Origin: Streptomyces exfoliatus
GTDB lineage: Bacteria > Actinomycetota > Actinomycetes > Streptomycetales > Streptomycetaceae
DNA length: 64,000 nt
Assembly (NCBI RefSeq): GCF_000725545.1
Contig: NZ_JNZP01000023.1
Span: 38,991 to 102,990 of the forward strand
Direction of reading: 5' to 3'
Within the stretch, counting starts at the first letter, position 1, and each line of letters starts with the position of its first letter. The translations under genes were made by a program, and so were the position numbers. The notes below the pieces were generated by a model. The model made no database searches. It saw nothing but the letters and a program-made list of their open reading frames with translations, and was not told where the DNA came from. Below are positions 41,921 to 50,863 of this stretch, in pieces.

Positions 41921-43063
41921 GTGAAGCTTTCGCGCAAGAACGGGCTTCGCGCCTCCGCGATCGGTGCCCTCGTCGTCTCCGGTGCGCTCGTCCTCTCGGC
42001 GTGTGGCTCGGACAACAACACGGAGACGCCGACCAAGGACGGCGGCACCAAGACCTCCGCCGCCGCGTCGGACATCGACTGTGCCGGAGCGAAGGGCCAG
42101 CTCCTCGCCGCCGGCTCCAGCGCGCAGAAGAACGCGATGGACCTGTGGGTCAAGAACTTCCAGGCCGCGTGTGAAGGCGTCGAGATCAACTACCAGGGCA
42201 TCGGCTCCGGTGGCGGCATCACCAAGTTCAACCAGGGCCAGGTCGCCTTCGCGGGCTCCGACTCCGCCCTGAAGGACGAAGAGGTCGCCGAGTCCCAGAA
42301 GATCTGCAAGGGCGGCAAGGGCGTCAACCTGCCCATGGTCGGCGGCCCCATCGCCATCGGCTACAAGCTGGAGGGCGTGGACAACCTGGTCCTGGACGCC
42401 TCCACCATCGCCAAGATCTTCGACAACAAGATCACCAAGTGGAACGACCCGGCGATCGCCAAGCTGAACCCGGGCGCCAAGCTCCCCGACAGCACGATCC
42501 AGGCCTTCCACCGCTCGGACGAGTCGGGCACCACCCAGAACCTCGGCAAGTACCTCTCCACCGCCGCCGCGGCAGACTGGAAGCACGACCCGAAGTCGAA
42601 GTCGTGGCCCGCCCAGGGCGGCCAGGCCGCGAACGGCTCCTCCGGTGTCGCCACCGCCGTCAAGGACGCCGAGGGCTCCATCGGCTACTTCGAGCTCTCG
42701 TACGCCACCTCGAACAAGATCTCCACCGTCAGCATCGCGACCGGCGCGGCCGCCCCGGTCGCCGCCACCTCGGAGAACGCCTCCAAGGCCATCGCCGCCG
42801 CCAAGGTCAAGGGCACCGGCAACGACGTCGCCCTCTCCCTGGACTACGCGACGAAGGCCGAGGGCGCCTACCCGATCGTCCTCGTCACCTACGAGATCGC
42901 CTGCGACAAGGGCAACAAGGCGGAGACCCTGCCGACCCTGAAGGCGTTCCTCAACTACACCGTGAGCGAGGAGGGCCAGAAGGTCCTCGCCGACGCCGGC
43001 TACGCCCCGCTCCCGGCCGAGATCGCGGCCAAGGTCCGCGCGATCGTCCCCACCCTGTCCTGA
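41921..43063 (+). CDS. pstS: phosphate ABC transporter substrate-binding lipoprotein
   Basis: A 380-residue lipoprotein. The signal sequence ends in LVLSACG, so the mature protein begins at a lipid-modified Cys. Phosphate-binding elements are AAGSSAQKNAM and FHRSDESGTTQNLGKYL, where the Ser/Asp/Arg ligands sit. It captures phosphate for the PstCA channel. GTG 41921 has AAGGA about 10 bases upstream. Expression is driven by the PHO box at 41752-41795, and the hairpin after the stop may keep its level above that of pstCAB. Confidence 0.96.
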   Translation: MKLSRKNGLRASAIGALVVSGALVLSACGSDNNTETPTKDGGTKTSAAASDIDCAGAKGQLLAAGSSAQKNAMDLWVKNFQAACEGVEINYQGIGSGGGITKFNQGQVAFAGSDSALKDEEVAESQKICKGGKGVNLPMVGGPIAIGYKLEGVDNLVLDASTIAKIFDNKITKWNDPAIAKLNPGAKLPDSTIQAFHRSDESGTTQNLGKYLSTAAAADWKHDPKSKSWPAQGGQAANGSSGVATAVKDAEGSIGYFELSYATSNKISTVSIATGAAAPVAATSENASKAIAAAKVKGTGNDVALSLDYATKAEGAYPIVLVTYEIACDKGNKAETLPTLKAFLNYTVSEEGQKVLADAGYAPLPAEIAAKVRAIVPTLS

Positions 43064-43070
43064 CCCCCGG

Positions 43071-43104
43071 CCGGGTCCGGCCCCCACCCAGGGGGCCGGC
43101 CCGG
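43071..43104 (+). promoter_or_regulatory. hairpin between pstS and pstC
   Basis: CCGGGTCCGGCCCCC and GGGGGCCGGCCCGG pair with one bulged T around ACCCA. It is a partial terminator or a 3' stabiliser that could uncouple pstS abundance from pstCAB. Confidence 0.6.
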
Positions 43105-43167
43105 CATCCGGTGCACCGCCGCCAGGAGCCCGTACACCCGTAGGGGCCCCGCAGACCGGAGAAGCAG

Positions 43168-44142
43168 ATGGCTACCACCACACCAGACATACAGAGGAGC
43201 CGGCGCGCCAAGAGCGCGGCCCGCCCCGGGGACCGCATCTTCAGCGGCCTCTCCCGCGGCTCCGGCATCACCCTCCTCGTGATCATGGCCGCGATCGCCG
43301 GCTTCCTCACCTACCGCGCCGTTCTCGCGATCTCGAAGGACAGCACGAACTTCTTCACCACCTTCGAGTGGAACCCGGCGGGCAACCCGCCGGTCTTCGG
43401 CATCGCCGTCCTCGCCTTCGGCACGGTCGTCTCGTCGATCATCGCGATGGCCATCGCCGTGCCCGTCGCGATCGGCATCGCGCTCTTCATCTCGCACTAC
43501 GCGCCGCGCAAGCTGGCCAAGCCGCTCGCGTACGTGGTCGACCTGCTCGCCGCCGTGCCCAGCATCATCTACGGCCTCTGGGGCGCGATCTTCCTCGTGC
43601 CGTACCTGGACGGCCTGAACCTCTGGCTCGACGAGTACATGGGCTGGACGTACATCTTCGACAAGGCCAACGAGGGCCCCGCCCGCTCGCTCTTCACCGT
43701 GGGCATCCTGCTGGCGATCATGATCCTGCCGATCATCACCAACGTCACCCGCGAGGTCTTCCTCCAGGCCCCGAAGATGCACGAGGAAGCCGCCCTCGCC
43801 CTCGGCGCCACGCGCTGGGAGGTCATCCGCATGTCGGTGCTGCCCTTCGGCCGCTCCGGCATCATCTCCGCCTCCATGCTGGGCCTCGGCCGCGCACTCG
43901 GCGAGACCATGGCCGTCGCCGTGGTCCTCTCCCCCAGCTTCCTGATCTCGGGCCACCTGCTCGACCCGGGCGGCGGCACCTTCGCGCAGAACATCGCCGC
44001 CAAGTTCAACGAGGCCAACGAGTACGGCCGGGACGCGCTCATCGCCTCCGGTCTCGTCCTCTTCGCCATCACCCTGCTGGTCAACGGCGCCGCCCGCTGG
44101 ATCATCGGCCGCCGCAAGGAGTACTCGGGGGCAGCGGCATGA
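43168..44142 (+). CDS. pstC: phosphate ABC transporter permease PstC
   Basis: A 324-residue permease with six helices and the EAA coupling loop EEAALALGATRWEVIRMSVLP split over residues 205-225. The N-terminal 25 residues are cytoplasmic. It forms the membrane channel with PstA. Its stop overlaps the pstA start as ATGA. It is separated from pstS by the hairpin at 43071-43104. Confidence 0.96.
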   Translation: MATTTPDIQRSRRAKSAARPGDRIFSGLSRGSGITLLVIMAAIAGFLTYRAVLAISKDSTNFFTTFEWNPAGNPPVFGIAVLAFGTVVSSIIAMAIAVPVAIGIALFISHYAPRKLAKPLAYVVDLLAAVPSIIYGLWGAIFLVPYLDGLNLWLDEYMGWTYIFDKANEGPARSLFTVGILLAIMILPIITNVTREVFLQAPKMHEEAALALGATRWEVIRMSVLPFGRSGIISASMLGLGRALGETMAVAVVLSPSFLISGHLLDPGGGTFAQNIAAKFNEANEYGRDALIASGLVLFAITLLVNGAARWIIGRRKEYSGAAA

Positions 44143-45212
44143 GCCACGCCATTCAGGATCGTCCGGTCACCGTGGCCTCCCGCCCCGGCTCGCTCTCCCA
44201 CGCCCGCCTCCCGCGCTGGACGCCGGCCGCCATCGCCGCCGGCTCGATCGCCGCGGGCATCGGCATCGGCCTCGCCGCCGGATGGCACAGCAAGATCCAG
44301 TGGGGCATGATCGCCGCGCTGCTCTTCGTCCTCGTCACGTACGCCGTGACGACCAAGGTCGAGGGCAGCCGCCAGGCCAAGGACCGCGTCGCCACCAGCC
44401 TCGTCTGGGTCTGCTTCGTCCTCGCCGTCGTCCCGCTGCTCTCCCTCGCCTGGGTCACCGTCAGCAAGGGCATGAGCGTCCTCGACGGCTACTTCCTGAC
44501 CCACTCGATGAACGGCGTCCTCGACGCCGAAGCCGGCGGCGGCGTCTACCACGCCCTCCTCGGCACCATCGAGCAGGTCGCCATCGCGACCCTGATCGCG
44601 GCCCCGATCGGCCTCCTCACCGCCGTCTACCTCGTCGAGTACGGCGGCGGGAAGCTCGCCCAGGCCGTCACCTTCTTCGTCGACGTCATGACGGGCATCC
44701 CGTCGATCGTCGCCGGCCTCTTCGTCCTCGCCACCTGGAACCTGATGCTGGGCTTCGGGCCCTCCGGTTTCGCCGGCGCGATGGCCCTGTCCATCCTGAT
44801 GATGCCGGTCGTGGTCCGCTCCACCGAGGAGATGCTCAAGCTCGTCCCGAACGAGCTCCGCGAGGCCTCCCTCGCCCTCGGCATCCCCAAGTGGCGCACC
44901 ATCCTGAAGGTGGTCCTGCCCACCGCGATCGGCGGCATCACCACGGGCGTCATGCTCGCGGTCGCCCGTATCACCGGTGAGACGGCCCCGGTCCTGCTCC
45001 TCGTGTTCGGTACGAAGCTCATCAACCCGAACCCCTTCGAAGGCGCGCAGTCCTCCCTGCCGCTCTACGTGTACGAGCAGTTCGCGGTCGGCACCGACGC
45101 CGCGATGGCCCGTGCCTGGGGCGCCGCGCTCGTCCTGATCGCCTTCGTCATGATCCTCAACCTGGTGGCCCGCGGCATCGCCCGCTGGAAGGCCCCGAAG
45201 ACCGCCCGCTGA
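44139..45212 (+). CDS. pstA: phosphate ABC transporter permease PstA
   Basis: A 357-residue permease. Two extra N-terminal helices ([33 protein letters not shown]) precede the six-helix core, making it longer than the E. coli protein. The EAA loop reads [21 protein letters not shown] (21 residues, around residue 245; shown split: REASLALGI and [12 protein letters not shown]). It is coupled to pstC by ATGA and followed by pstB after 25 bases. Confidence 0.95.
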   Translation: MSHAIQDRPVTVASRPGSLSHARLPRWTPAAIAAGSIAAGIGIGLAAGWHSKIQWGMIAALLFVLVTYAVTTKVEGSRQAKDRVATSLVWVCFVLAVVPLLSLAWVTVSKGMSVLDGYFLTHSMNGVLDAEAGGGVYHALLGTIEQVAIATLIAAPIGLLTAVYLVEYGGGKLAQAVTFFVDVMTGIPSIVAGLFVLATWNLMLGFGPSGFAGAMALSILMMPVVVRSTEEMLKLVPNELREASLALGIPKWRTILKVVLPTAIGGITTGVMLAVARITGETAPVLLLVFGTKLINPNPFEGAQSSLPLYVYEQFAVGTDAAMARAWGAALVLIAFVMILNLVARGIARWKAPKTAR

Positions 45213-45237
45213 CCAGCGGCAATTGGAAGTGATTCAC

Positions 45238-46014
45238 ATGGCCAAGCGCATCGACGTCAGCGGCCTCTCCGCCTACTACGGCGCCCACAAGGCGATCGAC
45301 GACATCTCCATGACCGTCGAGCCCCGCTCCGTGACGGCCTTCATCGGCCCGTCCGGCTGCGGCAAGTCCACCTTCCTGCGCACCCTGAACCGCATGCACG
45401 AGGTCACCCCCGGTGGCCGCGTCGAGGGCAAGGTGATGCTGGACGACGAGAACCTGTACGGGTCGAACGTCGACCCCGTCGCCGTGCGCCGCACGGTCGG
45501 CATGGTCTTCCAGCGCCCCAACCCCTTCCCCACCATGTCGATCTTCGACAACGTGGCGGCGGGCCTGCGCCTCAACGGCAAGTACAAGAAGGCCGAGCTC
45601 AACGACATCGTCGAGCGGTCCCTCAAGGGCGCCAACCTCTGGAACGAGGTCAAGGACCGCCTCAACAAGCCCGGCTCCGGCCTCTCCGGCGGCCAGCAGC
45701 AGCGCCTGTGCATCGCCCGCGCCATCGCCGTCGAGCCCGACGTCCTGCTCATGGACGAGCCCTGCTCGGCCCTGGACCCGATCTCGACCCTGGCGATCGA
45801 GGACCTCATCGGCGAGCTGAAGGAGCGCTTCACGATCGTCATCGTGACGCACAACATGCAGCAGGCCGCCCGCGTCTCGGACCGTACGGCGTTCTTCAAC
45901 CTGGCGGCCGTCGGCCAGCCCGGCAAGCTGATCGAGCTGGACGACACCGAGCGCATCTTCTCCAACCCGAGCGTCCAGGCGACCGAGGACTACATCTCCG
46001 GCCGCTTCGGATAG
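45238..46014 (+). CDS. pstB: phosphate ABC transporter ATP-binding protein PstB
   Basis: A 258-residue ATPase: Walker [10 protein letters not shown] at 37-45, signature [14 protein letters not shown], Walker [14 protein letters not shown] and the switch His in [26 protein letters not shown] (Q-loop region) is typical of PstB. ATG 45238 has GGAAGTGA upstream and is preferred over ATG 45223. It is the last gene of pstSCAB. No phoU follows directly; the DUF47 protein at 47369 is the nearest PhoU-like protein. Confidence 0.96.
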   Translation: MAKRIDVSGLSAYYGAHKAIDDISMTVEPRSVTAFIGPSGCGKSTFLRTLNRMHEVTPGGRVEGKVMLDDENLYGSNVDPVAVRRTVGMVFQRPNPFPTMSIFDNVAAGLRLNGKYKKAELNDIVERSLKGANLWNEVKDRLNKPGSGLSGGQQQRLCIARAIAVEPDVLLMDEPCSALDPISTLAIEDLIGELKERFTIVIVTHNMQQAARVSDRTAFFNLAAVGQPGKLIELDDTERIFSNPSVQATEDYISGRFG

Positions 46015-46364
46015 AGACGTCCAGCACGTGTGTGCCCACCACCGGGGTCAGTGACCACGCCCCCGGCCCAGGGCCACCACGTGCGGGGCACGCACGTCTG
46101 CGGTGCTGCATGGCGGTGCCACCGCATGACGAAGGGCCCGGCTCCCCCACAGGGGAGCCGGGCCCGACCATTTGTAGGACACGTGGTGGGCATGCGTTCC
46201 GCCGGGGCGGAACGGGTGGGCACGACGCCACCAGGACGGCGCCCCCTCAAGCCCGTCCACCACAGGGACCCGAGCCTGAACGGTCAGCCGAAGAACAGCT
46301 GCACCACACTGCATCCCCCGGGGGATAACCCCGGACCCCCAGCAACACCCGGCGGCACCGGCTG
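46015..46364. other. 350-bp intergenic region between convergent pstB and pit
   Basis: No gene seen. It holds the strong hairpin at 46134-46165, further GC palindromes (CGTTCCGCC with GGCGGAACG at about 46194-46213, and CCCCCGGGGG near 46315), and a duplicate of the pit 3' end. It looks like accumulated terminators and local duplications. Confidence 0.6.
46134..46165. terminator. bidirectional terminator between pstB and pit
   Basis: GGGCCCGGCTCCCC (46134-46147) pairs perfectly with GGGGAGCCGGGCCC (46152-46165) with a 4-base loop. It lies between convergent genes and can serve both. Confidence 0.88.
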
Positions 46365-46389
46365 TCAGCCGAAGAACAGCTGCACCACA
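46283..46389. repeat. 26-bp direct repeat copying the pit 3' end
   Basis: The 26 bases at 46364-46389 (pit codons for VVQLFFG plus the stop) are repeated exactly at 46283-46308, 81 bp away and downstream of the gene. Confidence 0.85.
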
Positions 46390-47363
46390 TAGAAGCTCGT
46401 CGCAGCGACAAGGGCCGCCGCCGGCATCGTGATGAACCAGCCGAGGATGATGTTCTTGGCGACACCCCACCGCACCGCGTTGACCCGCTTCGTCGCACCC
46501 ACGCCCATGATCGCGGAGGTGATGACATGGGTCGTCGAGATCGGCGCGTGGAAGAGGAACGCGGAGCCGAACATGATCGACGCGCCCGTGGTCTCCGCCG
46601 CGAAGCCCTGCGGCGGGTCCAGCTCGATGATCTTCCGGCCGAGGGTCCGCATGATGCGCCAGCCGCCCGCGTACGTACCGAGCGAGAGCATCACGGCACA
46701 GGCGATCTTCACCCACACCGGGATGTCGTCGCCGGCCTGCTGCACGTCGGCGATGACCAGGGCCATCACCACGATGCCCATGGTCTTCTGCGCGTCCTGC
46801 AGACCGTGACCGAGCGCCATGCCGGCCGCGGACACCGTCTGCGCGATACGGAAGCCGCGCTTGGCCTTGTGCGGGTTGGCCTTGCGGAACATCCACATGA
46901 TCGCGCACATGACCAGGTACCCGGCGAGGAGACCGACCACCGGCGAGATGAACATCGGGATGACGACCTTGTCGAGGACGCCGCCCCAGAGCACCTCGGT
47001 GCCCCCGGCGAGCGCCGCACCCACCATGCCGCCGAACAGGGCGTGCGAGGAGGAGGACGGCAGGCCGAAGTACCAGGTGATCAGGTTCCAGATGATCGCG
47101 CCGACGAGCGCCGCGAAGAGGATGCCCATCCCCTTGTCGCCGGTCGGGGTCTCGATGAGCCCCTCACTGACCGTCTTGGCGACCCCGCTGCCCATGAAGG
47201 CACCGGCGAGGTTCATGACGGCCGCCATCGCGAGCGCCGCCCGGGGCGTCAGCGCCCGGGTCGACACCGAGGTCGCGATGGCGTTGGCGGAGTCGTGGAA
47301 GCCGTTCGTATACGTGAAGCCGAGCGCGACACCGATGGTCACGATCAGAGCGAAGGTGTCCAC
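46365..47363 (-). CDS. pit: PiT family inorganic phosphate transporter
   Basis: A 332-residue polytopic protein. Both PiT signature regions are present: YTNGFHDSANAIATSVSTRAL near the N-terminus (shown for location; GFHDSANAIA is the key part) and the second repeat SAFLFHAPISTTHVITSAIMG near residue 275. These low-affinity transporters import metal-phosphate with protons. Six bases upstream ends the DUF47 gene, the usual Pit partner. It faces the high-affinity pst operon convergently, so two phosphate systems share one terminator region. Confidence 0.93.
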   Translation of the reverse strand: MDTFALIVTIGVALGFTYTNGFHDSANAIATSVSTRALTPRAALAMAAVMNLAGAFMGSGVAKTVSEGLIETPTGDKGMGILFAALVGAIIWNLITWYFGLPSSSSHALFGGMVGAALAGGTEVLWGGVLDKVVIPMFISPVVGLLAGYLVMCAIMWMFRKANPHKAKRGFRIAQTVSAAGMALGHGLQDAQKTMGIVVMALVIADVQQAGDDIPVWVKIACAVMLSLGTYAGGWRIMRTLGRKIIELDPPQGFAAETTGASIMFGSAFLFHAPISTTHVITSAIMGVGATKRVNAVRWGVAKNIILGWFITMPAAALVAATSFYVVQLFFG

Positions 47364-47368
47364 GAAGC

Positions 47369-47989
47369 TCAGGACTCCTTGACCGCGATGGTCTCCACCG
47401 TGTTGGCCACGTGCTCGAAGGCGTCGGCCGCCTCTTCCAGCACATCGACGACCTGCTTGAGCTTCAGCACCTCGATGGCGTCGTACTTGCCGTTGAAGAG
47501 CTGGGCGAGCAGCTTGCGGTGGATCTGGTCCGCCTGGTTCTCCAGCCGGTTGACCTCGATCCAGTACTCGGTGAGGTCCTTCATCGTCCGCAGGTTCGGC
47601 ATGGCCTCGGCGGTCAGCTCGGCCGCCCGCGCCAGGACCTCGATCTGCTGCTCGACGCCCTTGGGGAGCTCTTCGATGTTGTAGAGGACGACGAGGTCGA
47701 CGGCCTCTTCCATGAAGTCCATGATGTCGTCGAGGGACGACGCGAGGTTGTAGATGTCCTCGCGGTCGAAGGGGGTGATGAAGGAGGAGTTCAGCTGGTG
47801 GAAGATCGCGTGGGTCGCGTCGTCGCCGGCGTGCTCCGCTGCCCGCATCCGCTCCGCGATCTCGGCCCGGGCGGAAGGCTCCGCTCCGAGCAGTTCCATC
47901 AGGAGCTTGGAGCCCGTGACGATGTTGTCCGCGGAAGCGGCGAACATGTCGTAGAAGCTCGTCTCCCTGGGGGTCAGACGAAATCGCAC
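47369..47989 (-). CDS. DUF47 (PhoU-like) Pit accessory protein
   Basis: A 206-residue helical-bundle protein related to PhoU. It has the paired acidic metal-binding motifs of the family, seen in REDIYNLASSLDDIMDFMEE and ADQIHRKLLAQLF. DUF47 proteins are encoded beside Pit transporters and regulate or assist them. GTG 47989 has GAGGA 7 bases upstream, and TAGCAT further upstream is a good -10 box. No PHO box is seen. Coupled to pit with a 5-base gap. Confidence 0.9.
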   Translation of the reverse strand: MRFRLTPRETSFYDMFAASADNIVTGSKLLMELLGAEPSARAEIAERMRAAEHAGDDATHAIFHQLNSSFITPFDREDIYNLASSLDDIMDFMEEAVDLVVLYNIEELPKGVEQQIEVLARAAELTAEAMPNLRTMKDLTEYWIEVNRLENQADQIHRKLLAQLFNGKYDAIEVLKLKQVVDVLEEAADAFEHVANTVETIAVKES

Positions 47990-48133
47990 GTGGGGTCCTC
48001 GGGGTGCTGGGTTTCGGTCAGGCTGATGCTAGGCGCATCATCCGGCCACGGCTAACCGGCGTCCTCTCAGTGTCGCCCATCAGGCACAGTGAACAGCACG
48101 GACCCCCGCCCGGATCGGCGGGGATCGGTACCA

Positions 48134-48152
48134 TATACCCACGAGGGGTATA
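48134..48152. promoter_or_regulatory. CsoR operator
   Basis: TATACCC-ACGAG-GGGTATA, a 7-bp inverted repeat with 5-base spacer, matches the classic copper-repressor operator and lies 30 bases before the CsoR start. It indicates autoregulation. Confidence 0.85.
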
Positions 48153-48182
48153 CACCCCCTTAATGGACAACGGGAGGACGCG

Positions 48183-48533
48183 ATGACGACCACCGAGGCG
48201 GACCAGGTTCCCGAGGCCGTCGGGGCCGTCGTGCCGGCCGACCACGACCACGGCGTGCACGGCTACCACAAGCAGAAGGACGAGCACCTCAAGCGGCTCC
48301 GCCGCATCGAGGGCCAGATCCGCGGTCTGCAGCGGATGGTCGACGAGGACGTCTACTGCATCGACATACTCACCCAGGTCTCCGCCTCGACGAAGGCACT
48401 CCAGTCCTTCGCGCTGCAGCTCCTGGAGGAGCACCTGCGCCACTGCGTCGCGGACGCGGCGGCGACCGGCGAGGGCATCGACGCCAAGGTCGAGGAGGCC
48501 ACGAAGGCCATCGCCCGCATGCTGCGCACCTGA
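48183..48533 (+). CDS. csoR: CsoR family copper-sensing repressor
   Basis: A 116-residue helical repressor. The metal ligands are Cys59 (DVYCIDIL), His84 and Cys88 (EEHLRHC), the C-H-C set of copper-binding CsoR. The N-terminus (about 30 residues) is His/Asp-rich (ADHDHGVHGYHK) and may add metal binding. The core GQIRGLQRMVDED is typical. GGGAGG lies before ATG 48183, and the operator at 48134-48152 supports self-repression. No copper ATPase or chaperone gene is adjacent, so its main targets are elsewhere. Confidence 0.92.
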   Translation: MTTTEADQVPEAVGAVVPADHDHGVHGYHKQKDEHLKRLRRIEGQIRGLQRMVDEDVYCIDILTQVSASTKALQSFALQLLEEHLRHCVADAAATGEGIDAKVEEATKAIARMLRT

Positions 48534-48612
48534 GTCCCGACCTCACCCGGTGCGGGACGCCCACCCGAGGCGTTCCCGCCCGTACGAGGCCCCGCCCCAC
48601 CGCCGGCGTCGC

Positions 48613-48657
48613 CAGCGGCCCTTCGACCGGCGTCACAGCGGCCCTTAGACCGGCATC
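48613..48657. repeat. 22-bp tandem repeat, two copies
   Basis: Starts CAGCGGCCCTT; copies at 48613-48634 and 48636-48657 differ at two positions. It lies directly downstream of the 58-codon gene on the minus strand. Confidence 0.75.
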
Positions 48658-48658
48658 G

Positions 48659-48835
48659 TCAGCGATCCTTCGCCCCCGCCACCCTCAGCACCTCGTCGAT
48701 CCGGTCGGCGCTGAGCCGCTCCCCGTCCGCGGCCGAGGCCGCGATGATCAGTTCGCCGCAGAGTTCGATCTCGGCGAGGGCGACGCAGTCGGGATCTGCG
48801 GGCACGGTTGCTGTACCGGGCGGGGCCACGCGCAT
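48659..48835 (-). CDS. 58-residue conserved hypothetical protein
   Basis: ATG 48835 follows AGGAAGAGG and encodes 58 residues with DCVALAEIELCGELIIAASA (helix) and ADRIDEVLRV. I recall similar short proteins in other Streptomyces genomes, but know no function. It is soluble, with two Cys. The frame stays open upstream, but this start has the ribosome-binding site. It stands alone, between csoR and a lipoprotein gene. Confidence 0.65.
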   Translation of the reverse strand: MRVAPPGTATVPADPDCVALAEIELCGELIIAASAADGERLSADRIDEVLRVAGAKDR

Positions 48836-48964
48836 CCACCTCTTCCTGCCGGCGGGGGTCTCCCAGCGGTCTGCCAGCGGTCTCCCAGCGTAGGGACGGC
48901 GACACGCACCGCGCATGACACGTCCGGACCATTTGCCGATGGCCCCTGCCCGCACCGGCCCGGC

Positions 48965-49807
48965 TCAGGCCTCGATCTTCCCGGCGTACAGATCCCGGCG
49001 GTCCGGGAGCGTGACCTCGACGGGGACCCCGAAGCCGTACAGCAGCGTCGTGGACGCGACCGCGACCGTACGGCCCTGGTTGCTGAAGCTGAACTGGTGG
49101 CGCACCTTCCGTAGCCGCCCCTCGCCGTCGAGGTACGCGTCGAAGGGCACCGCGTCGTCGGCGAACCCTTTCGCCGCCGCGGCGAGCGCCCCCCGCAGCT
49201 GCGGGGAGGCGGCCCGCGCGGCCACGGCGATGTCGGTGACCCCCCGGTAGTGGCTGACTTTCACCCCTGCCAGCTCGACCTCACCGAGGTACGTGACCTT
49301 CCGGGCGCCCCGCAGCAGCTCCGCCGCGGCGGCAGGATCCGTGGCGCCGCCCGTGACGAGGTTGCCGTCGTCGAGGGTGGTGGTGTCGACACGGACCCAC
49401 TTGTCGGCGGGCACCCCGGCCCCCCGGTTCTTCATGTAGAGGGCGCCGGGAGTGAGGAGCTCGGTGATGGGCCGGTGCGCGCTGGACCCGGCCGGGTCCT
49501 TCGGCAGCAGCACCTGGAGCCGGCCGGTGCGCCGCCGGAAGTCGTAGCCGCCCTCGCCCCGGATGGTGACCCGGGTGCCGCCCGCGGCCATCTCCATGGA
49601 GGTGCTCGCCTTGGCCGTGCCGGCCCTGGTCAGGACGTCGGCGGCGTTCCGTACGGTGAGCGTGGGGTCGGACGTGGGCTTCGGGTCCTCGGGGGCGCCG
49701 CACCCCGTGACCGCCGCGGTCCCGACGAGGGAGCCGACCAGGACGGCGGTGACGGCGAACGTCCCGCTCCCGCGACCGTGCGGACGCCCGCGCCGCTGCA
49801 CCACCAT
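48965..49807 (-). CDS. lipoprotein, LppX/LprG-like
   Basis: A 280-residue lipoprotein. The signal region FAVTAVLVGSLVGTAAVTGC ends in the lipobox VTGC. The mature domain resembles the LppX/LprG fold, a half-barrel that carries lipids (VTIRGEGGYDFRRRTGRLQVLL near residue 80, split in meaning; LYMKNRG, and a C-terminal DAYLDGEGRLRKVRHQF). Mycobacterial relatives move lipoglycans or phthiocerol lipids. Here the cargo is unknown. A short basic Arg-rich N-terminus precedes the signal. Confidence 0.8.
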   Translation of the reverse strand: MVVQRRGRPHGRGSGTFAVTAVLVGSLVGTAAVTGCGAPEDPKPTSDPTLTVRNAADVLTRAGTAKASTSMEMAAGGTRVTIRGEGGYDFRRRTGRLQVLLPKDPAGSSAHRPITELLTPGALYMKNRGAGVPADKWVRVDTTTLDDGNLVTGGATDPAAAAELLRGARKVTYLGEVELAGVKVSHYRGVTDIAVAARAASPQLRGALAAAAKGFADDAVPFDAYLDGEGRLRKVRHQFSFSNQGRTVAVASTTLLYGFGVPVEVTLPDRRDLYAGKIEA

Positions 49808-49939
49808 CGCCTGCCAACCCCCAACGCCTCACCGCTGTTTGCCCGGGACCCCGGCCTTTCCCGGGGCCCGCGGGCCCGGGGACGCCCGATCCGCATAACG
49901 ACGGCCGGGGCGTGCCGTCACGCGCAGTACGGTGGTGGG

Positions 49940-50104
49940 GTGCACGCGCAGTCCTCTTCACACGCCACCACGATGACGGAGCGCGGCTCGTTCGCGCTGG
50001 CACGCTGCAGCTGCGGCTGGACGGGTCCTGCCCGCAGGTCCCGCGACCGCGCCCGTACGGACGCGGCGGACCACCTGCGCTCGGCGGGCGTCTCCGCCCC
50101 CTGA
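49940..50104 (+). CDS. 54-residue conserved hypothetical protein
   Basis: GTG 49940 encodes a 54-residue basic protein with FALARCSCGWTGPARRSRDR. CxCGW is a half zinc-ribbon-like motif, and the Arg-rich stretch could bind nucleic acid. TACGGT lies 6 bases before the GTG, so it is probably leaderless. Function unknown. It is convergent with the PAP2 gene. Confidence 0.6.
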   Translation: MHAQSSSHATTMTERGSFALARCSCGWTGPARRSRDRARTDAADHLRSAGVSAP

Positions 50105-50134
50105 GGCCCGTCTTCCGGATCAGTCCCCGACGGG

Positions 50135-50863
50135 TCAGGCCGCGAGGTCGTTCCGGCCGGAGTCCGAGCCGGTGGCCGGGCCGCCGATGCGGGGCTCGGG
50201 GATGTCGACCGCCTCGGGGCGTCGCGGCCCCGCCGCCCGGCGGGAGCGGACGAGCCGGACACCGAGCCCCGAACGGGCGACGGCGGAGATCAGCGGGGTG
50301 AGCAGCGCGAGGGCCGGCGGGGCGAGGAGCAGGGCGATCGCGGTGCCGAGGGCGAAGCCGCCGATCACGTCGGTCGGGTAGTGGACGCCCATGTAGACGC
50401 GGGCGAAGCCCTCGGCGAGGGCGAGGCCGATGGCGGCGAGGCCGAATCCGCGGTGGGCGACGAAGAGTCCGACGCCGAGGGCCATCGCCAGGGTGGCGTG
50501 GTCACTGACGAAGGAGAAGTCGGTCTTCCCCGCGATGAGGACTTCGAGGCCCTGGTGGTCCTTGAACGGCCGGGGTCTCTCGACGAAGCCGCGGATGGGG
50601 ATGTTCACCAGGAGGGCGACACCGGCGGCCAGGGGGGCCCAGACGAGGCCGGCGACGCCCGAGACGGAGTCGGCGAGGGTGCCGCGGCGGCGGACGCTCC
50701 ACCAGCACCACAGCACGACGAGAGCCATCGCGAGCATGATCCCGTACTCGCCGACGAACTCCATGACGCGGTCGAACCACGGCGGGGCGGCCTTGGCCAG
50801 CCCGTTGATGTCGTAGAGCAGGCTGACATCGGGGTTCGAGCCGTCCGATGCGAGTCCAGGCAT
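50135..50863 (-). CDS. PAP2 superfamily phosphatase
   Basis: A 242-residue integral membrane phosphatase with about five helices. The acid phosphatase motifs are FVERPRPFKD (motif 1), FSFVSDHAT (motif 2, with SDHA replacing the usual SGH) and RVYMGVHYPTDVIGG (motif 3). Such enzymes dephosphorylate lipid phosphates such as undecaprenyl pyrophosphate or phosphatidic acid. The C-terminal 35 residues are a disordered cytoplasmic tail. ATG 50863 gives the full length. Confidence 0.9.
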   Translation of the reverse strand: MPGLASDGSNPDVSLLYDINGLAKAAPPWFDRVMEFVGEYGIMLAMALVVLWCWWSVRRRGTLADSVSGVAGLVWAPLAAGVALLVNIPIRGFVERPRPFKDHQGLEVLIAGKTDFSFVSDHATLAMALGVGLFVAHRGFGLAAIGLALAEGFARVYMGVHYPTDVIGGFALGTAIALLLAPPALALLTPLISAVARSGLGVRLVRSRRAAGPRRPEAVDIPEPRIGGPATGSDSGRNDLAA

